Both the position numbers and the translations under genes were made by a program. Positions 45,505 to 56,111 of a stretch of 64,000 nt of DNA are shown in pieces; within the stretch, counting starts at the first letter, position 1; the number at the start of each line of letters is the position of its first letter. The notes beneath the pieces are model-generated. The model saw nothing but the letters and a program-made list of their open reading frames with translations. It was not told where the DNA came from and ran no database searches. This DNA is from Pelobates cultripes (lineage: Eukaryota > Chordata > Amphibia > Anura > Pelobatidae): positions 109,591,275 through 109,655,274 of the forward strand of contig OW240912.1 in the NCBI GenBank assembly GCA_933207985.1. Reading direction: 5' to 3'.

Positions 45505-46440
45505 TGTGTTCCTGGAGTCTCAGTGTCCCCATGTCTCCTAGTGCCCCTAGTGGCTTAGTGTCTGTGTCCCCATGTCTTCAAGTGTCCCCTATTTTCCCAG
45601 TGTTCCATAGCCTCCCAGTGTCCTCATGTGTCCCAGTCAGTGACCCTAGTATCCCAGTGTCCCAGGTGTCTCAGTGTCCCTAAGTGTCTCTGTGTCCCCA
45701 TGTCTCCCAGTGTCTCTAGTGTCTTAGTGTCTGTGCTCCAATGTCTCTCAGTGTCCACTAGTCTCCCAGTGTCTCTGGTGTCTCAGTGTCCTCAAGTGTC
45801 TGTGTCCCCATGTCTCCCAGTGTTCCCAAGTGTCTCAGTGTCCCTTGTGTCTGTGTCCTTGTTATCTCAGTGTTCCCATGTCTTCAAGTGTCCCCTAGTT
45901 TCCCAGTGCCCCCATGTGTCCCAGCCAGTGTCCCTAGTGTCTGTGTCCCCATGTCTCCCAGTGTCTCTGTTGTCTCAGCGTCCCCATGTCTCCTAGTGTC
46001 CCTAGTGTCTTAGTGTCTGTGTCCCCATGTCTTCAAGTGTCCCCTATTTTCCCAGTGTCCCCTAGCCTCCCAGTGTCCCCATGTATCCCAGTCAGTGTCC
46101 CCTAGTCTCCCAGTGTCCCTGGTGTCGCAGTGTCCCCAAATTTCTGTGTCCCCCTGTCTCCCAGTGTCCCTAGTGTCTCAATGTATCCATGTCTCCCAGC
46201 CAGTGCCCCTAGTGTCTGTGTCCCTGGAGTCTCAGTGTCTTCAAGTGTCCCCTATTTTCCCAGTGTTCCCTATCCTCCCAGTGTCCCCATGTGTCCCAGT
46301 CAGTGTCCCCTAGTCTCCAAGTGTCCCCAGTGTCCCTAAGTGGACAACCTACAGCAAGTAAAGGATGGGGGAAAGGCTGCAAGAAGACATGGGGGGCACT
46401 GGGAGATATGGGGACACTGAGACACTGAGGGACATTGGGA
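45505..46440. repeat. Large minisatellite, CAGTGTCCCCATGTCTCC units, part 1
   Basis: Hundreds of bases of degenerate 12-24-bp units such as CAGTGTCCCCATGTCTCC and CTAGTGTCTC on the plus strand. At about 46385-46440 the array changes strand (GACACTGAGACACTGAGGGA). Several long open frames rich in S, V, P and C on the plus strand are repeat artefacts. Confidence 0.95.
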
Positions 46441-46955
46441 GTGTGATGGAAGGCACCTTGTCCCAAGGCTCAAGTTACAGATGACCGGATGACAGGTCTG
46501 TTTTTACTATGTTCACTAACTTAGATCATGATATGCTTTGAACTTTACCCTAGTTTCAGTGTCTGACAAGTAAGCATAATTTCTTTACTTGTGACATTCT
46601 GTGGTTTCTGAGGAGACGATTGCAGCTTTACCCTCAGCTCCCCTTCTTATGTCCTAACTAAATTTTTTTTTTTTATATATGTATATAACTGGTGAAAAAT
46701 GCTTAGTTCTGTAAATTCCTTTTATGGTACAAAGTTCCTTCAAGCATCCTGTTTTTGTCGCACAATTCACAAAGCTGTTTTACAAAGTACTATATAATCT
46801 CTAAGCTCTCCCAATAAAGATGGAGTAATCTTTTATTCAAAAGTGTCTGGTGTGTCTGATTGCTTCACTGAGCGTGCACTTGAACTAACAATTTGGTTTC
46901 CACTAAACATATTCTTGGATTATTTTTATCCCTATAAGGGAGACATTATGACACA
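46441..46955 (+). other. Unique spacer between minisatellite blocks, possible solo-LTR-like sequence
   Basis: Non-repetitive 0.5-kb segment inside the array. It starts TGTGATGGAAGGCACC and contains CTCTCCCAATAAAGATGG at about 46806, followed by GTGTCTGGTGTGTCTGATTG, the order polyadenylation signal then GT-rich segment seen at the R-U5 boundary of retroviral-type LTRs. No convincing target duplication or second LTR was found, so the call is weak. Confidence 0.3.
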
Positions 46956-48660
46956 GACACTTGGGGACACTGAGACACTTGGGAACACTGGCAGATATGG
47001 GGACACTGAGACACTAAGGGACATTGGGAGATATTATGACACAATGTCTCCCAGTGTCCACATGTCTCCCAGACAGTGTCCCTGGTGTCTCAGTGTCCCC
47101 ATGTCTTCAAGTGTCCCTTAGTTTCCCCATGTGTCCCAGCCAGTGTCCTTAGTGTCTCAGTGTCCCCAAGTGTCTCAGTGTCCCCATGTCTCCCAGTGTC
47201 CCTAGTGTCTTAGTGTCTGTGTCCCCATGTCTCCTAGCGTCCCCATGTCTCCCAGTGCCCCAAGTGTCTCAATGTCTCCATGTCTCCCACCCAGTGTCCC
47301 TAGTGTCTGTGTTCCTGGAGTCTCAGTGTCCTCATGTCTCCTAGTGTCCCTAGTGGCTTAGTGTCTGTGCCCCCATGTCTTCAAGTGTCCCCTATTTTCC
47401 CAGTGTTCCCTAGCCTCCAAGTGTCCTCATGTATCCCAGTCAGTGACCCTAGTCTCCGAGTGTCCCTGGTGTCTCAGTGTCCCTAAGTGTCACTGTGTCC
47501 CCATGTCTCCCAGTGTCTCTAGTGTCTTAGTGTCTGTGTTCCAATGTCTCTCAGTGTCCACTAGTCTCCCAGTGTCTCTGGTGTCTTAGTGTCTGTCAGT
47601 GGCTATCAGTGTTCACTTGTCTCCCAGTGTCCTTGGTGTCTCAGTGTCCTCAAGTGTCTGTGTCCCCATGTCTCCCAGTGTTCCCAAGTGTCTCAGTGTC
47701 CCCATGTCTCCCAGTGTCCCTTGTGTCTGTGTCCTTGGTATCTCAGTGTCCCCATGTCTTCAAGTGTCCCCTAGTTTCCCAGTGTCCCCATGTGTCCCAG
47801 CCAGTGTCCATAGTGTCTCAATGTCCCCATGTCTCCCAGTGTCCCTGTTGTCTCAGTGTCCCCATATCTTCCAGTGTCCCTAAGTGTCTCCTAGTGTCCC
47901 TAGTGTCTTAGTGTCTGTGTCCCCATGTCTTCAAGTGTCCCCTATTTTCCCAGTGTCCCCCAGCCTCCCAGTGTCCCCATGTATCCCAGTCAGTGTCCCC
48001 TAGTCTCCTAGTGTTCCCAAGTGTCTGTGTCCCCCTGTCTCCCAGTGTCACCATGTCTCCCAGTGCCCCAAGTGTTTCAATGTATCCATGTCTCCCAGCC
48101 AGTGTCCCTAGTGTCTGTGTCCCTGGAGTCTCAGTGTCCCCATGTCTTCAAGTGTCCCCTATTTTCCCAGTGTTCCCTAGCCTCCCAGTGTCCCCATGTG
48201 TCCCAGTCAGTGTCCCCTAGTCTCCAAGTGTCCCTGGTGTCTCAGTGTCCCTAAGCGTATCAGTGTCCCCATGTCTCCCAGTGTCCCTAGTGTCTGTGTT
48301 CCCATGTCTCCCCATGTCCCCTAGTCTCCCAGTGTTCCCAAGTGTCTCAGTGTCCCCATCACCCAGTGTCCCTAGTGCCTGTGTCCACATGTCTTCAAGT
48401 GTCCCCTATTTTCCCAGTGTCCCCTAGCCTCCCAGTGTCATCATGTGTCCCAGTCAGTGTCCCCTAGTCTCCCAATGTCCCTGGTGTCTCAGTGTACCCA
48501 GGTCTCCCATTGTCCCCTGTCCCAGTGTCCCCATGCCTTACAGTGTCTCCATGTCTCTCAATGTTCCTAGTGTCCTAGTGACATGGGGACCGTGTGAAGC
48601 ATGGGGACACATACACTATGGGACACTGGGAGACATGGGGACATAGACACTAGGGGACAC
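46956..48660. repeat. Large minisatellite, CAGTGTCCCCATGTCTCC units, part 2
   Basis: Same units as 45505-46440. Minus-orientation block at about 46960-47035 (GACACTTGGGGACACTGAGA), plus orientation 47045-48585, then minus again at 48600-48660. Higher-order blocks of several hundred bp recur, for example CCTGGAGTCTCAGTGTC at 47313 and 48122. All open frames here come from the repeat. Confidence 0.95.
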
Positions 48661-49290
48661 TATTTCTTCTTATTGCTGCATTTGGATTTTTTTGAATTAA
48701 AACCATATGTGCAAATTAATCTTATTTTATTTTCTTTACAAAATATATTTTTGTCTAATAACCATATTTGCCCATATACTTACTCTTGCAGGGGATCTTC
48801 TCCATGTTTTTTTTTTTTTTTACCATGAAGAATATGTCTCTGTAGCATCTACACAATTCTTAATGATTTATACCTATCTTTCACAACATTTTTTATTCAT
48901 ACAGGTGCATTTAACATGGTTGTTGTCTCATTTGGACTGAAGGGGTTTAGTGACATCCAAAGTGAAAACTTAACAAAACATAAGATTTAACTCAAATGAG
49001 ATTTGTGTTGGGATCCTGCGCCGGCTCTTATGTTTTGTCCCGGTGATAGGCCTTTGGGGTCTCGGGTGTACGTGGCTCTGTCCTGCCATGCTCTCATCAT
49101 TTCTCTTGTGGTTCTCTTATCTGTTGTTTGACACTGGGCTCCACTTGGGTGCCATAGCGGCAAGATGGCGGCCACCATGTGGATGCCGGTGCAGCATTAG
49201 GAGGGGATCAGTGAGGGCCTGTGGGAGGTAGGTCTGTAAAGACAGAGGGGGGACTGGGGAATATCCACTGCAACAAAATCTGGTATTTCA
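48661..49290. other. Non-coding spacer
   Basis: AT-rich to about 48990, then a GC-richer segment with GGCAAGATGGCGGCCACCAT at about 49160. No gene recognised; the GC-rich part may be a fragment of a repeat. Confidence 0.4.
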
Positions 49291-49299
49291 TATACCCGT

Positions 49300-50108
49300 T
49301 CGTTCATATGCTCTCAAACTGCTAGGTACTTAGTGATTATAGCCCACAGTTCACAGCGCTGATTCGTACGTTCCCAAGAATCAAAGTGCAGCATGAAAGT
49401 AATTACAGTGGTTCGTCAGTCACATACTCAAACATCAGCCTAGGCTAGATGAAGAGTACAACAGGAATAATTTTATTCAGGCCAGGTGGCTGTTTTTTTT
49501 TTTTGATTCAGGAGTACAGGGTACAAGCCTCCCATAACATGCCCATGAAATTCACCATGACTGCATAAAATGCTAAATATTAAAAATACCTAATAATACA
49601 CACAAAACATATAGGAACCCCCATAAATGTCATATCCCCGGATAGCCTGTATCTGAGGGCCCAAGTTGTCCAAATAGCGCTCAGATTCCACGAACCGCTC
49701 ATGAGACGCCTGCCCAAAATAGTTCCATAGTTTCCATGGTAGCGGTTGGTCAATTTTATGAGTTCCAAACCGAACAAAACAATGATCGGTTCCCCTGGCT
49801 CATAGGTAGGGTTTGTTCTCCTTGTTCTTGGGAACGAACCTACTGAACAGCGCTCTCCTGGCTTGTCTCTGAAAAGAAGCAGGCGTTCGCGAAGTTGACT
49901 GGTGTTCATGGGGTCGAGTGTCCGACTTGGAGTTCCAGACACTCGATGACCAAGTCCCGCTGCCTCTTTTTGTGCCACAAGATGGCCACCGTTTTCTCCA
50001 GCGCATGTTGTTCGGTTATACGAACGGTGGCCACACAGGGAGAGCACTAATTCCTGTGGTTTTCTTTCAACTTAATGAGCCAGGGGGTGGTCGGTGTTCG
50101 GTAGATTT
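49300..50108. repeat. Unclassified interspersed repeat related to 28.99-29.45 kb
   Basis: Shares ATATCCCCGGATAGC, the AGCGCTCAGA block, CTACTGAACA and the end GTTCGGTAGA with the segment inside the DIRS insertion. Contains the 48-bp block duplicated exactly at 51014. The minus-strand open frame at 49580-50047 has no recognisable motif. Confidence 0.45.
49789..49836 (+). repeat. 48-bp exact repeat, copy 1
   Basis: Identical to 51014-51061. Its ends GTTCCC and GGGAAC are complementary, so the block is a weak palindrome at its borders. Confidence 0.9.
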
Positions 50109-50111
50109 ATC

Positions 50112-50113
50112 TA

Positions 50114-50155
<42 letters not shown>

Positions 50156-50156
50156 T
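50112..50156. repeat. (AT)n microsatellite
   Basis: About 20 AT dinucleotides directly after the GTTCGGTAGA end of the preceding repeat. Confidence 0.95.
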
Positions 50157-50159
50157 GGT

Positions 50160-50783
50160 GAGGATTACTTGATTACTTTGATTTCAGTGAGAGCCCCAAA
50201 GGGAATATTAATAGTTGGGTTCTTTCACGACTCGTTCTTAAATTGTTAAACAAAATTGCAGTTGATGCCTGTGGACTTATAAATACCTTATTGGAACATT
50301 CTTAAGCATAATTAAAGGTTTAGACATTCCATCTGTTGTAAAGGTGCTGCCATGTATAGTTTGCTGACAAAATTGTTATACATTGTACACTGTATACTTA
50401 TCTTCTGGAAGGCTCACAGACTTTTAATCTTAGTTTATAAGAAAACTAATTATAAGTAGTTTTTTTTCACATGTGTAGAAAAAAAACCATAACAAGAATT
50501 AAAACTTACATAAGCAATTTATGAATATGCTTTTACTTGCCCTGTTTTGAAAATAAAGGTTTTGTTTTCATTTACAGGCAGGCTTATTGCAATTTATTTC
50601 CAAGTTGACTGACATTTTAATTGTTAGCAGGAAAGTAACTTGAGGAAGTAATGAAGTGCAAAATAGAATAAAATCTGAAAAAAAAACTAGGCATTGCAAA
50701 CAATGTAGTGATTATTGCAAATCGTGCTATAGTAATGCAAAAGTTTGTAGAATTAAAAATGTAAACAAGAAAATATTGTGAAA
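50160..50783. other. AT-rich non-coding spacer
   Basis: No gene or repeat recognised between the microsatellite and the composite element. Confidence 0.45.
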
Positions 50784-51013
50784 TTAAAGGGACACTTATT
50801 AACTCCTTAACGCTGTTATGGCGTTCTATGCCGTCCCGCATTAAATGGGCTTTAAAGCCGTTGCGGCGGCATAGAACCCCGTAACGGCTTTGAGCCCTGG
50901 AGCTGCTGGGATACTTACCTTCCCGGCGCTCCGCTTCGGGAGGACTGCCTGACAGCACAGGCAGCCCTCCCATGCCAAATCAGGCCCCCGGGGGCCATGG
51001 GATCGCTCTCAAA

Positions 51014-51061
51014 GTTCCCCTGGCTCATAGGTAGGGTTTGTTCTCCTTGTTCTTGGGAACG
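51014..51061 (+). repeat. 48-bp exact repeat, copy 2
   Basis: Identical to 49789-49836 but in unrelated flanking sequence inside the TTAA-type element. Confidence 0.9.
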
Positions 51062-51129
51062 TGTCAGACAGTCCCCCTGCTGGTGGGAGGTGTAAAAATG
51101 TTTTCATTAAACATGTTAAAATAAAATAA

Positions 51130-51132
51130 AAG

Positions 51133-51171
<39 letters not shown>

Positions 51172-51304
51172 TATATATATATTATATATCTAATATATAT
51201 ATACATCTTATATACATGTAACGTGATACGTAATGTATTTTAATGTTAATATAAGCACATATATTAATCTTAAAATATACTTAGAATGACGTTACATATA
51301 TATA

Positions 51305-51356
<52 letters not shown>
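51130..51356. repeat. AT-rich microsatellites
   Basis: (TA)n runs at 51134-51160 and 51307-51354, with related dinucleotide stretches at 53305-53385. The L1-like copy inserted within or beside these runs, so its target duplication cannot be defined. Confidence 0.85.
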
Positions 51357-51359
<3 letters not shown>

Positions 51360-53304
51360 TCTTTATTTTTGTTGCACATATGAAGTACAGTGTAAGACTG
51401 CCTCGCCACAACAGCGGAGCTGACTTTGCATTTGCAGACATGTTATGACAGTATCATATCATTGACAGTGTGTGTATAAAATCTTATATTATTAAAATAA
51501 GTACGTCATGCTGGGCCTATATGTTTAGGTTGGGATGTCGTATTCCATGTTGCCAGGCTAGGGGCACAACTAAACATTTGTAAGGTAAGTAAGATGGAAG
51601 TAAGGTCTAGATAAACTGAGTAAAAAATAATATAAGGATAAGCACTTGGTGAGTCTTACAGGCTTATAACTACCCTAAATGTTTGGACTCAGCTTATGTC
51701 TCCGGATTTTGCTATACTGAGCCTAATGGTAGGTATAAGGTGAGCTAGTGGTTCTTTGGGCATACTCGTGGGGAACAGATGCCGTCTCCTGGGAGGTCTA
51801 GAGTGAGGTGGCCGTTGGAACATGTATGTGTCTCTTGTTCCCTGGGATATGAGGTATTCTCTGTTGAGATTTAATGCGGGTGGCAGCGCTGGGGAGGGAC
51901 GCATTTCTGGTGGCCAGTCAGTGGCTTTTCGTTTCTGTGTGGGTAGGGCATGGGAGGGGGGTGCTCAGTAAGCCTTGAGCGTGGGGGGGGATGTATGTTG
52001 TCGGCCTCTCTGCCCTTGTGGAGTAAAGTTGGATCCTTTGCAAATTATAGAAACAATATAACAATATAACGTTGGCTAATCATGATGTGAGAAAACTGTA
52101 AATTATAAGTGTTAACCGCATTACTATTGATTGCCAGTCCATCGGCTTACTCCCCTGTGAGAGAGTGAAGGTAAGTCCTGGCCCTCTTGTTGTGTCTCAG
52201 CCTGTGTCGGCCTGGCAGTGAGGTACAAAGGGGATTATGTTAGGCACGTCCCAGGAATGTCCAGGGGTAGGGGCTTTCTTCTTGAGGCCTGTTAGTCCCA
52301 GACTGCGGAGGAAGGAGTCGGCGGCTGGTCTCGCCCTGGGTGGCTACCAGTGTGTGAGATGGGCCCCATCTGTACTGGACGCTTGCCTCTCTGAGGATCT
52401 TGGTGACCTGGTTGACTGATCGCCTCCACTCCAACATTGCCTTGCAGGTAAGTTGGGAGTCTTCAAATGGAAGTGGGCACTTGTTTTTGACGACATCCAT
52501 TATGGCCTGTTTATCTCGGATGGACTGGAAACGGAGAAGGACATCACGAGGTGCGTCTACTGGTGTCCTGGGAGACTTGAGGAATCTGTGTATTCCATCC
52601 ACTTGTAGGGTCTTCGCCTGCTTGGGTTGCATAATCTCAGACAGAAGGCGCCGGATAAAGTGGGGTAGCTTTCTATCATTAACCGTTTCTGTAATACCTC
52701 TGAATTTGACGTTGGCACGTCTCCTGGCATTATCCATTGCATCCACTCTGGCCTGTAAGGCCTGGTGTGAACCTTGGAGTTGTCGTATTTACTCTGTTGC
52801 ACCTATTTATCGCTGTGCTATGGAGGAGATATCCTCCTCTGTGGCTTTCACCCTGTCTGTTACGGCCGTGACCTCCTCGCGAAGCAGTGCTATATCCATA
52901 CGGAACCAGGTGCGCAGGTGTTTCAGGAGGCCCAGGATGTGTCCTTTAGTTGCTGGGGCCTCAAGGTCAGCTACTTGTATGGCCGAGAATGGGTCATCTG
53001 CTTCGGGGATGGCGTCCGGGGAGTCCAGTGGATCCTCTTCCGAGGAGTGGCCTTGGGAATTCAGGCGTTGCCGCCATTTTGATTTTAGGCCGCGCCAGGA
53101 ATATGTCCCCTATTCTTCTTGTGCACTCGCCTGAGTGGGCCTTTAGTTTTTTTGTTCGTTTTCCCATCGTGCGGGGCAGGTGGGTTGTCGATTGGTTGGT
53201 AGGGCACTGCTGATTTTTGGGGATAATTCTTGAGCTTTGCTGATTTTGGCCCGGAGCCCTGCCGACATGCGACTGCTCTCTGTTGCTGTCAGGCTCCGCC
53301 CCTA
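51357..53304 (-). mobile_element. L1-like LINE copy, minus strand, ORF1 only
   Basis: On the minus strand it starts GGGGCGGAGCCTGACAGC (from 53304) and ends with the ATTCTTTATTTTTGTTG-type 3' motif at 51357. It has the same family 5' and 3' ends as 34068-35517. It carries ORF1 but no ORF2, so the middle of the element has been lost. Confidence 0.8.
52240..53085 (-). pseudogene. L1-like ORF1 protein, two in-frame stops
   Basis: One frame can be followed on the minus strand from about 53085. An acidic N-terminal segment (SEEDPLDSPDAIPEADDPFS) is followed by a heptad-type coiled coil (IALLREEVTAVTDRVKATEE), in which two stops occur at about 52800-52775. The RRM region follows (RANVKFRGITETVNDRKLPH), then RFLKSPRTPVDAPRDVLLRF and AMLEWRRSVNQVTKILREAS. 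This is the L1 ORF1 architecture. It differs clearly from the ORF1 at 40093, so two subfamilies are present. Confidence 0.8.
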
Positions 53305-53315
53305 TATATATATAT

Positions 53316-53353
<38 letters not shown>

Positions 53354-53719
53354 TGTTTTTATATATATATATATATATATATATACGTATAATTACAATA
53401 GTAAATAAATAAAATAATAAAATAAATAAATAAAATATATATTTTTAAATTTAATAAATTATTTATACATATGTAGTCTCATTCTAACTGTATTTTGTTA
53501 TTAATACATATATATTAGTAGCAAAATACACTTAGAATGACATTCTATATATCTATCTATATATAAAATACAAATAACTGCAAATATTTATATATAGATG
53601 AATATATATAATTACATAAATAACTACATAAGTATACATGTAGAATTTAAATACATATATATGTATATATATAAAAATTCTACGTGTATGCTTAAGTAAT
53701 ATTTTAAAATAATTATGTG

Positions 53720-54500
53720 ATTTAATTAATTAAAATTTGATTGATGTGCCTGACAACCCAGACAGCAAGTGCAGAGAATTAAATTCGCACGCGCTATAAT
53801 TAACCCTGTAACTTTCCAAGACACCATAAAACCTTTACATGGGGGGTACTGTTTTACTTGGGAGACTTCGCTGAACACAAATATTAGTGTTTCACAATGA
53901 TAAATTGTATTACAACATAATATATTTAGTAAAAGTGAAGTTTTTTGCATTTTGCACACACGAATGGCACTTTTACTGACGATATTATTGTTGTAATATG
54001 TTTTACTGTTTTGAAACACTTATGTTTGTGTTCAGTGAAGTCTCCCAAGTATAACAGTACCCCCTATGTACAGGTTTTATGGTGTTTTGGAAAGTTAGAG
54101 AGTCAAATATAAGGCTTGCATTTCATTTTTTTTCACATTGAAATTTGCGTTTGGTTACGTTGCATTTGAGACCGTATGGTAGCCCAGGAATGAGAATTAC
54201 CCCCATAATGGCATACCATTTGAAAAAGTAGACAACCCAAGGTATTGCAAATGGGATATGTACAGTCATTTTTAGTAGCCACTTACACACACAAACACTG
54301 GCCAAATATTTGTTTTTTTGCTTTTTTCACACAAAAACAAATATGGATGCTAACTTTGGCCAGTGTTTGTGACTAAGTGGCTACTATAAAAGACTGGACA
54401 TACCCCACTTGCAATACCCTGTTGTCTACTTTTGCAAATGGTATGCCATCATGGGGGTGAATCTCATTTCTTGGCTACCACACGGTCTCAAAGGCAACAT
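53720..54500. repeat. Two large adjacent inverted repeats
   Basis: Pair 1: 53805-53905 (TTCCAAGACACCATAAAACC to GAGACTTCGCTGAACACAAA) is inverted at 54015-54110. Pair 2: 54165-54300 (CATACCATTTGAAAAAGTAG, TAGCCACTTACACACACAAA) is inverted at 54355-54495. Arms are about 100-135 bp with loops of about 55-110 bp. A further direct copy of the first arm follows at 54560-54645. They belong to the TTAA-type element. Confidence 0.8.
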
Positions 54501-55008
54501 AACCAACCTGGCGAATTTCAATTTGAAAACACTGAAAAATGTAATGTGCTATATTGGACCCTTTAACCTTCCAAAACACCCTAAAAACTGTTAATAGGGG
54601 GTACTGTTGTACTCGTGAGACTTTGCTGAATCCAAATATGTGTTTTTTTTGCAGTTAAAGCTAACAATATTATGACATTTACAGCTAAAATTTCTACAAT
54701 TTTTTAAAAAAAATCTTAATTTCTCACAGTTTTTTAAATGTTATTCATAATAAATTATGTTTCAAATATGAATAGTTCATGAAAAATTAAAGCCCAGTTT
54801 CTCCTGAACAAAATGATATATAATAAGTGTGGGTACACTTAATATGAAAGAGGTGAATTACGGTTTAACAGACATATAACGCAAATACCAGTTTTTGTTT
54901 ACGTTTTGTTTTGATCAGAACGTGTACTATCGACTCCGTCCTCAAGGGGTTAACCAGAACAACTACATTTATTTTATTTGTTCTGGTGTCTAAAGTCAGT
55001 ACCTGTGA

Positions 55009-55845
55009 CAGGGCTGGATTAAGAGCCTATTGGGCCTGGTGCAGCCTTAATTACAGAATCTTATCGAACAGAAAACACTAAAACAGCCATGGCTCCAAAG
55101 CATCTGGTGTAGGTGGTGCTGGAGGGAAACTGACAAGATATAGCTTTCAGAAAACTTATACCCCTATGCTAATCTTTCGCTTTCACCTTTCAAGTAAATC
55201 CACACCCACTAACAGCAGTGTCCAGTGAAGCAGGATTTCAGTGGGCGGGGTAAAAAGGTGGGCCACTGATGAGAATAAGTAAAAGGGTGGGCCCAAAGGG
55301 ACAAAACATATCTGCACAAGCAATTAGATGGTCATCCTGGCGTGAATGCACATCCAATCATGCATGATGACCAACCAAGGCTATACAGTACAGACAGCAC
55401 CCTGCCCTGACATAAATGTGTCTAATGATGCTTTAGCTCTACGCTTTCTTAGTACTCGCTTGTCCACTCCTCTCCTAACCTTCTTACTAGCAGACAGAAG
55501 CTCCTGTTCTACAGTCTGGGACTGATAAAAAGTGTATGTAGTGAGTGTAGAAGAAAGGGAACATACCACAGTGCTAGTGAGAGACTGAAGCAGCAAGAGT
55601 ATTTGCATAGTGCGCAAAGTCAACTTTACCTTAACTAATTTCATTGTCAGCCATTCCACCCAGTTTTGTTCCCCTACATCTCTCTTAAGTTTCCAAACTT
55701 AAGCAAGAGCATGTGAAGAGTAATGAAAAAAAAAAAAATATATATATATATCTATATTTTTTTTTTTATTAAATCAATGGGCCCTTTTACATAAGCATAG
55801 GGCTGGAGCTGCAGCTCCATCAGCCCCTATGTTAATCCGGCCCTG
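55009..55845. mobile_element. hAT-like non-autonomous element
   Basis: Left end CAGGGCTGGATTAAGAGCC and right end complementary to CAGGGCCGGATTAACATAGG. It sits in the outer MITE at ACCTGCAG (right flank, 55846-55853); the left flank ACCTGTGA (55001-55008) is an imperfect copy, consistent with an 8-bp hAT target duplication that has decayed. The interior shows no transposase; the minus-strand open frame at 55381-55659 has no motif. Confidence 0.6.
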
Positions 55846-56111
55846 ACCTGCAGGCTTTTTATTGTAAACAGTGTTTGCCTTAAAGCCTACGGACACCTCC
55901 AGTGACCACTCCTCAGAGGCCACTGGAGGTGCTTCTTGGGGCGGTTCTGCATTGACATTCAGCATCTCCACGCTCTGCATGGAGACTCTGAACTTTCCTC
56001 ATAGAGATTCACTAATTCAAGGTGGGAGTGGGAGCAAGCCACCTGAATAGTGGTTTAACACAATGGGGTCAGGAATACGTTTGTGTTCCTGACACAATAG
56101 TGTTCCTTTAA

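Larger units (their letters stand above)
50803..54949. mobile_element. TTAA-type DNA transposon inside the MITE
   Basis: Left end CTCCTTAACGCTG after TTAA (50799-50802); right end CCGTCCTCAAGGGG before TTAA (54950-54953). The TTAA duplication and CTCC/CCCC-type termini match those of 14351-16998, and both interiors share the GCATACCATTT..GTAGACA-type repeat. No transposase is visible. The interior is interrupted by the L1-like copy at 51357-53304. Confidence 0.65.
50788..56107. mobile_element. Composite: MITE shell carrying nested insertions
   Basis: The outer element belongs to the 17003-17522 MITE family, inverted. Its left end AGGGACACTTA follows TTAA (50784-50787), and its right end, complementary to AGGAACACTATTGTGTCAGG, precedes TTAA (56108-56111). 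It is split after 15 bases by a TTAA-type element (50803-54949), which itself contains an L1-like copy, and again at 55009-55845 by a hAT-like element. Removing the insertions leaves a MITE of about 0.33 kb with matching internal blocks (ACCTGCAGGC, CTCTGCATGGAGAC). Confidence 0.8.

Noticed and set aside
45474..48646. Many plus-strand open frames of 60-122 codons rich in S, V, P and C
   Set aside because: All are translations of the CAGTGTCCCC minisatellite in different frames; no independent coding signal.
44290..48660. Regularly spaced repeats suggestive of a CRISPR array
   Set aside because: Units are degenerate and contiguous with no unique spacers, no cas genes are present, and the context is eukaryotic.
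49580..50047. 155-codon minus-strand open frame in the 49.3-50.1 kb repeat
   Set aside because: The related segment at 28990-29450 does not keep this frame open, so coding is unlikely.
52400..53134. 244-codon plus-strand open frame
   Set aside because: It is antisense to the L1-like ORF1 on the minus strand and has no recognisable motif.
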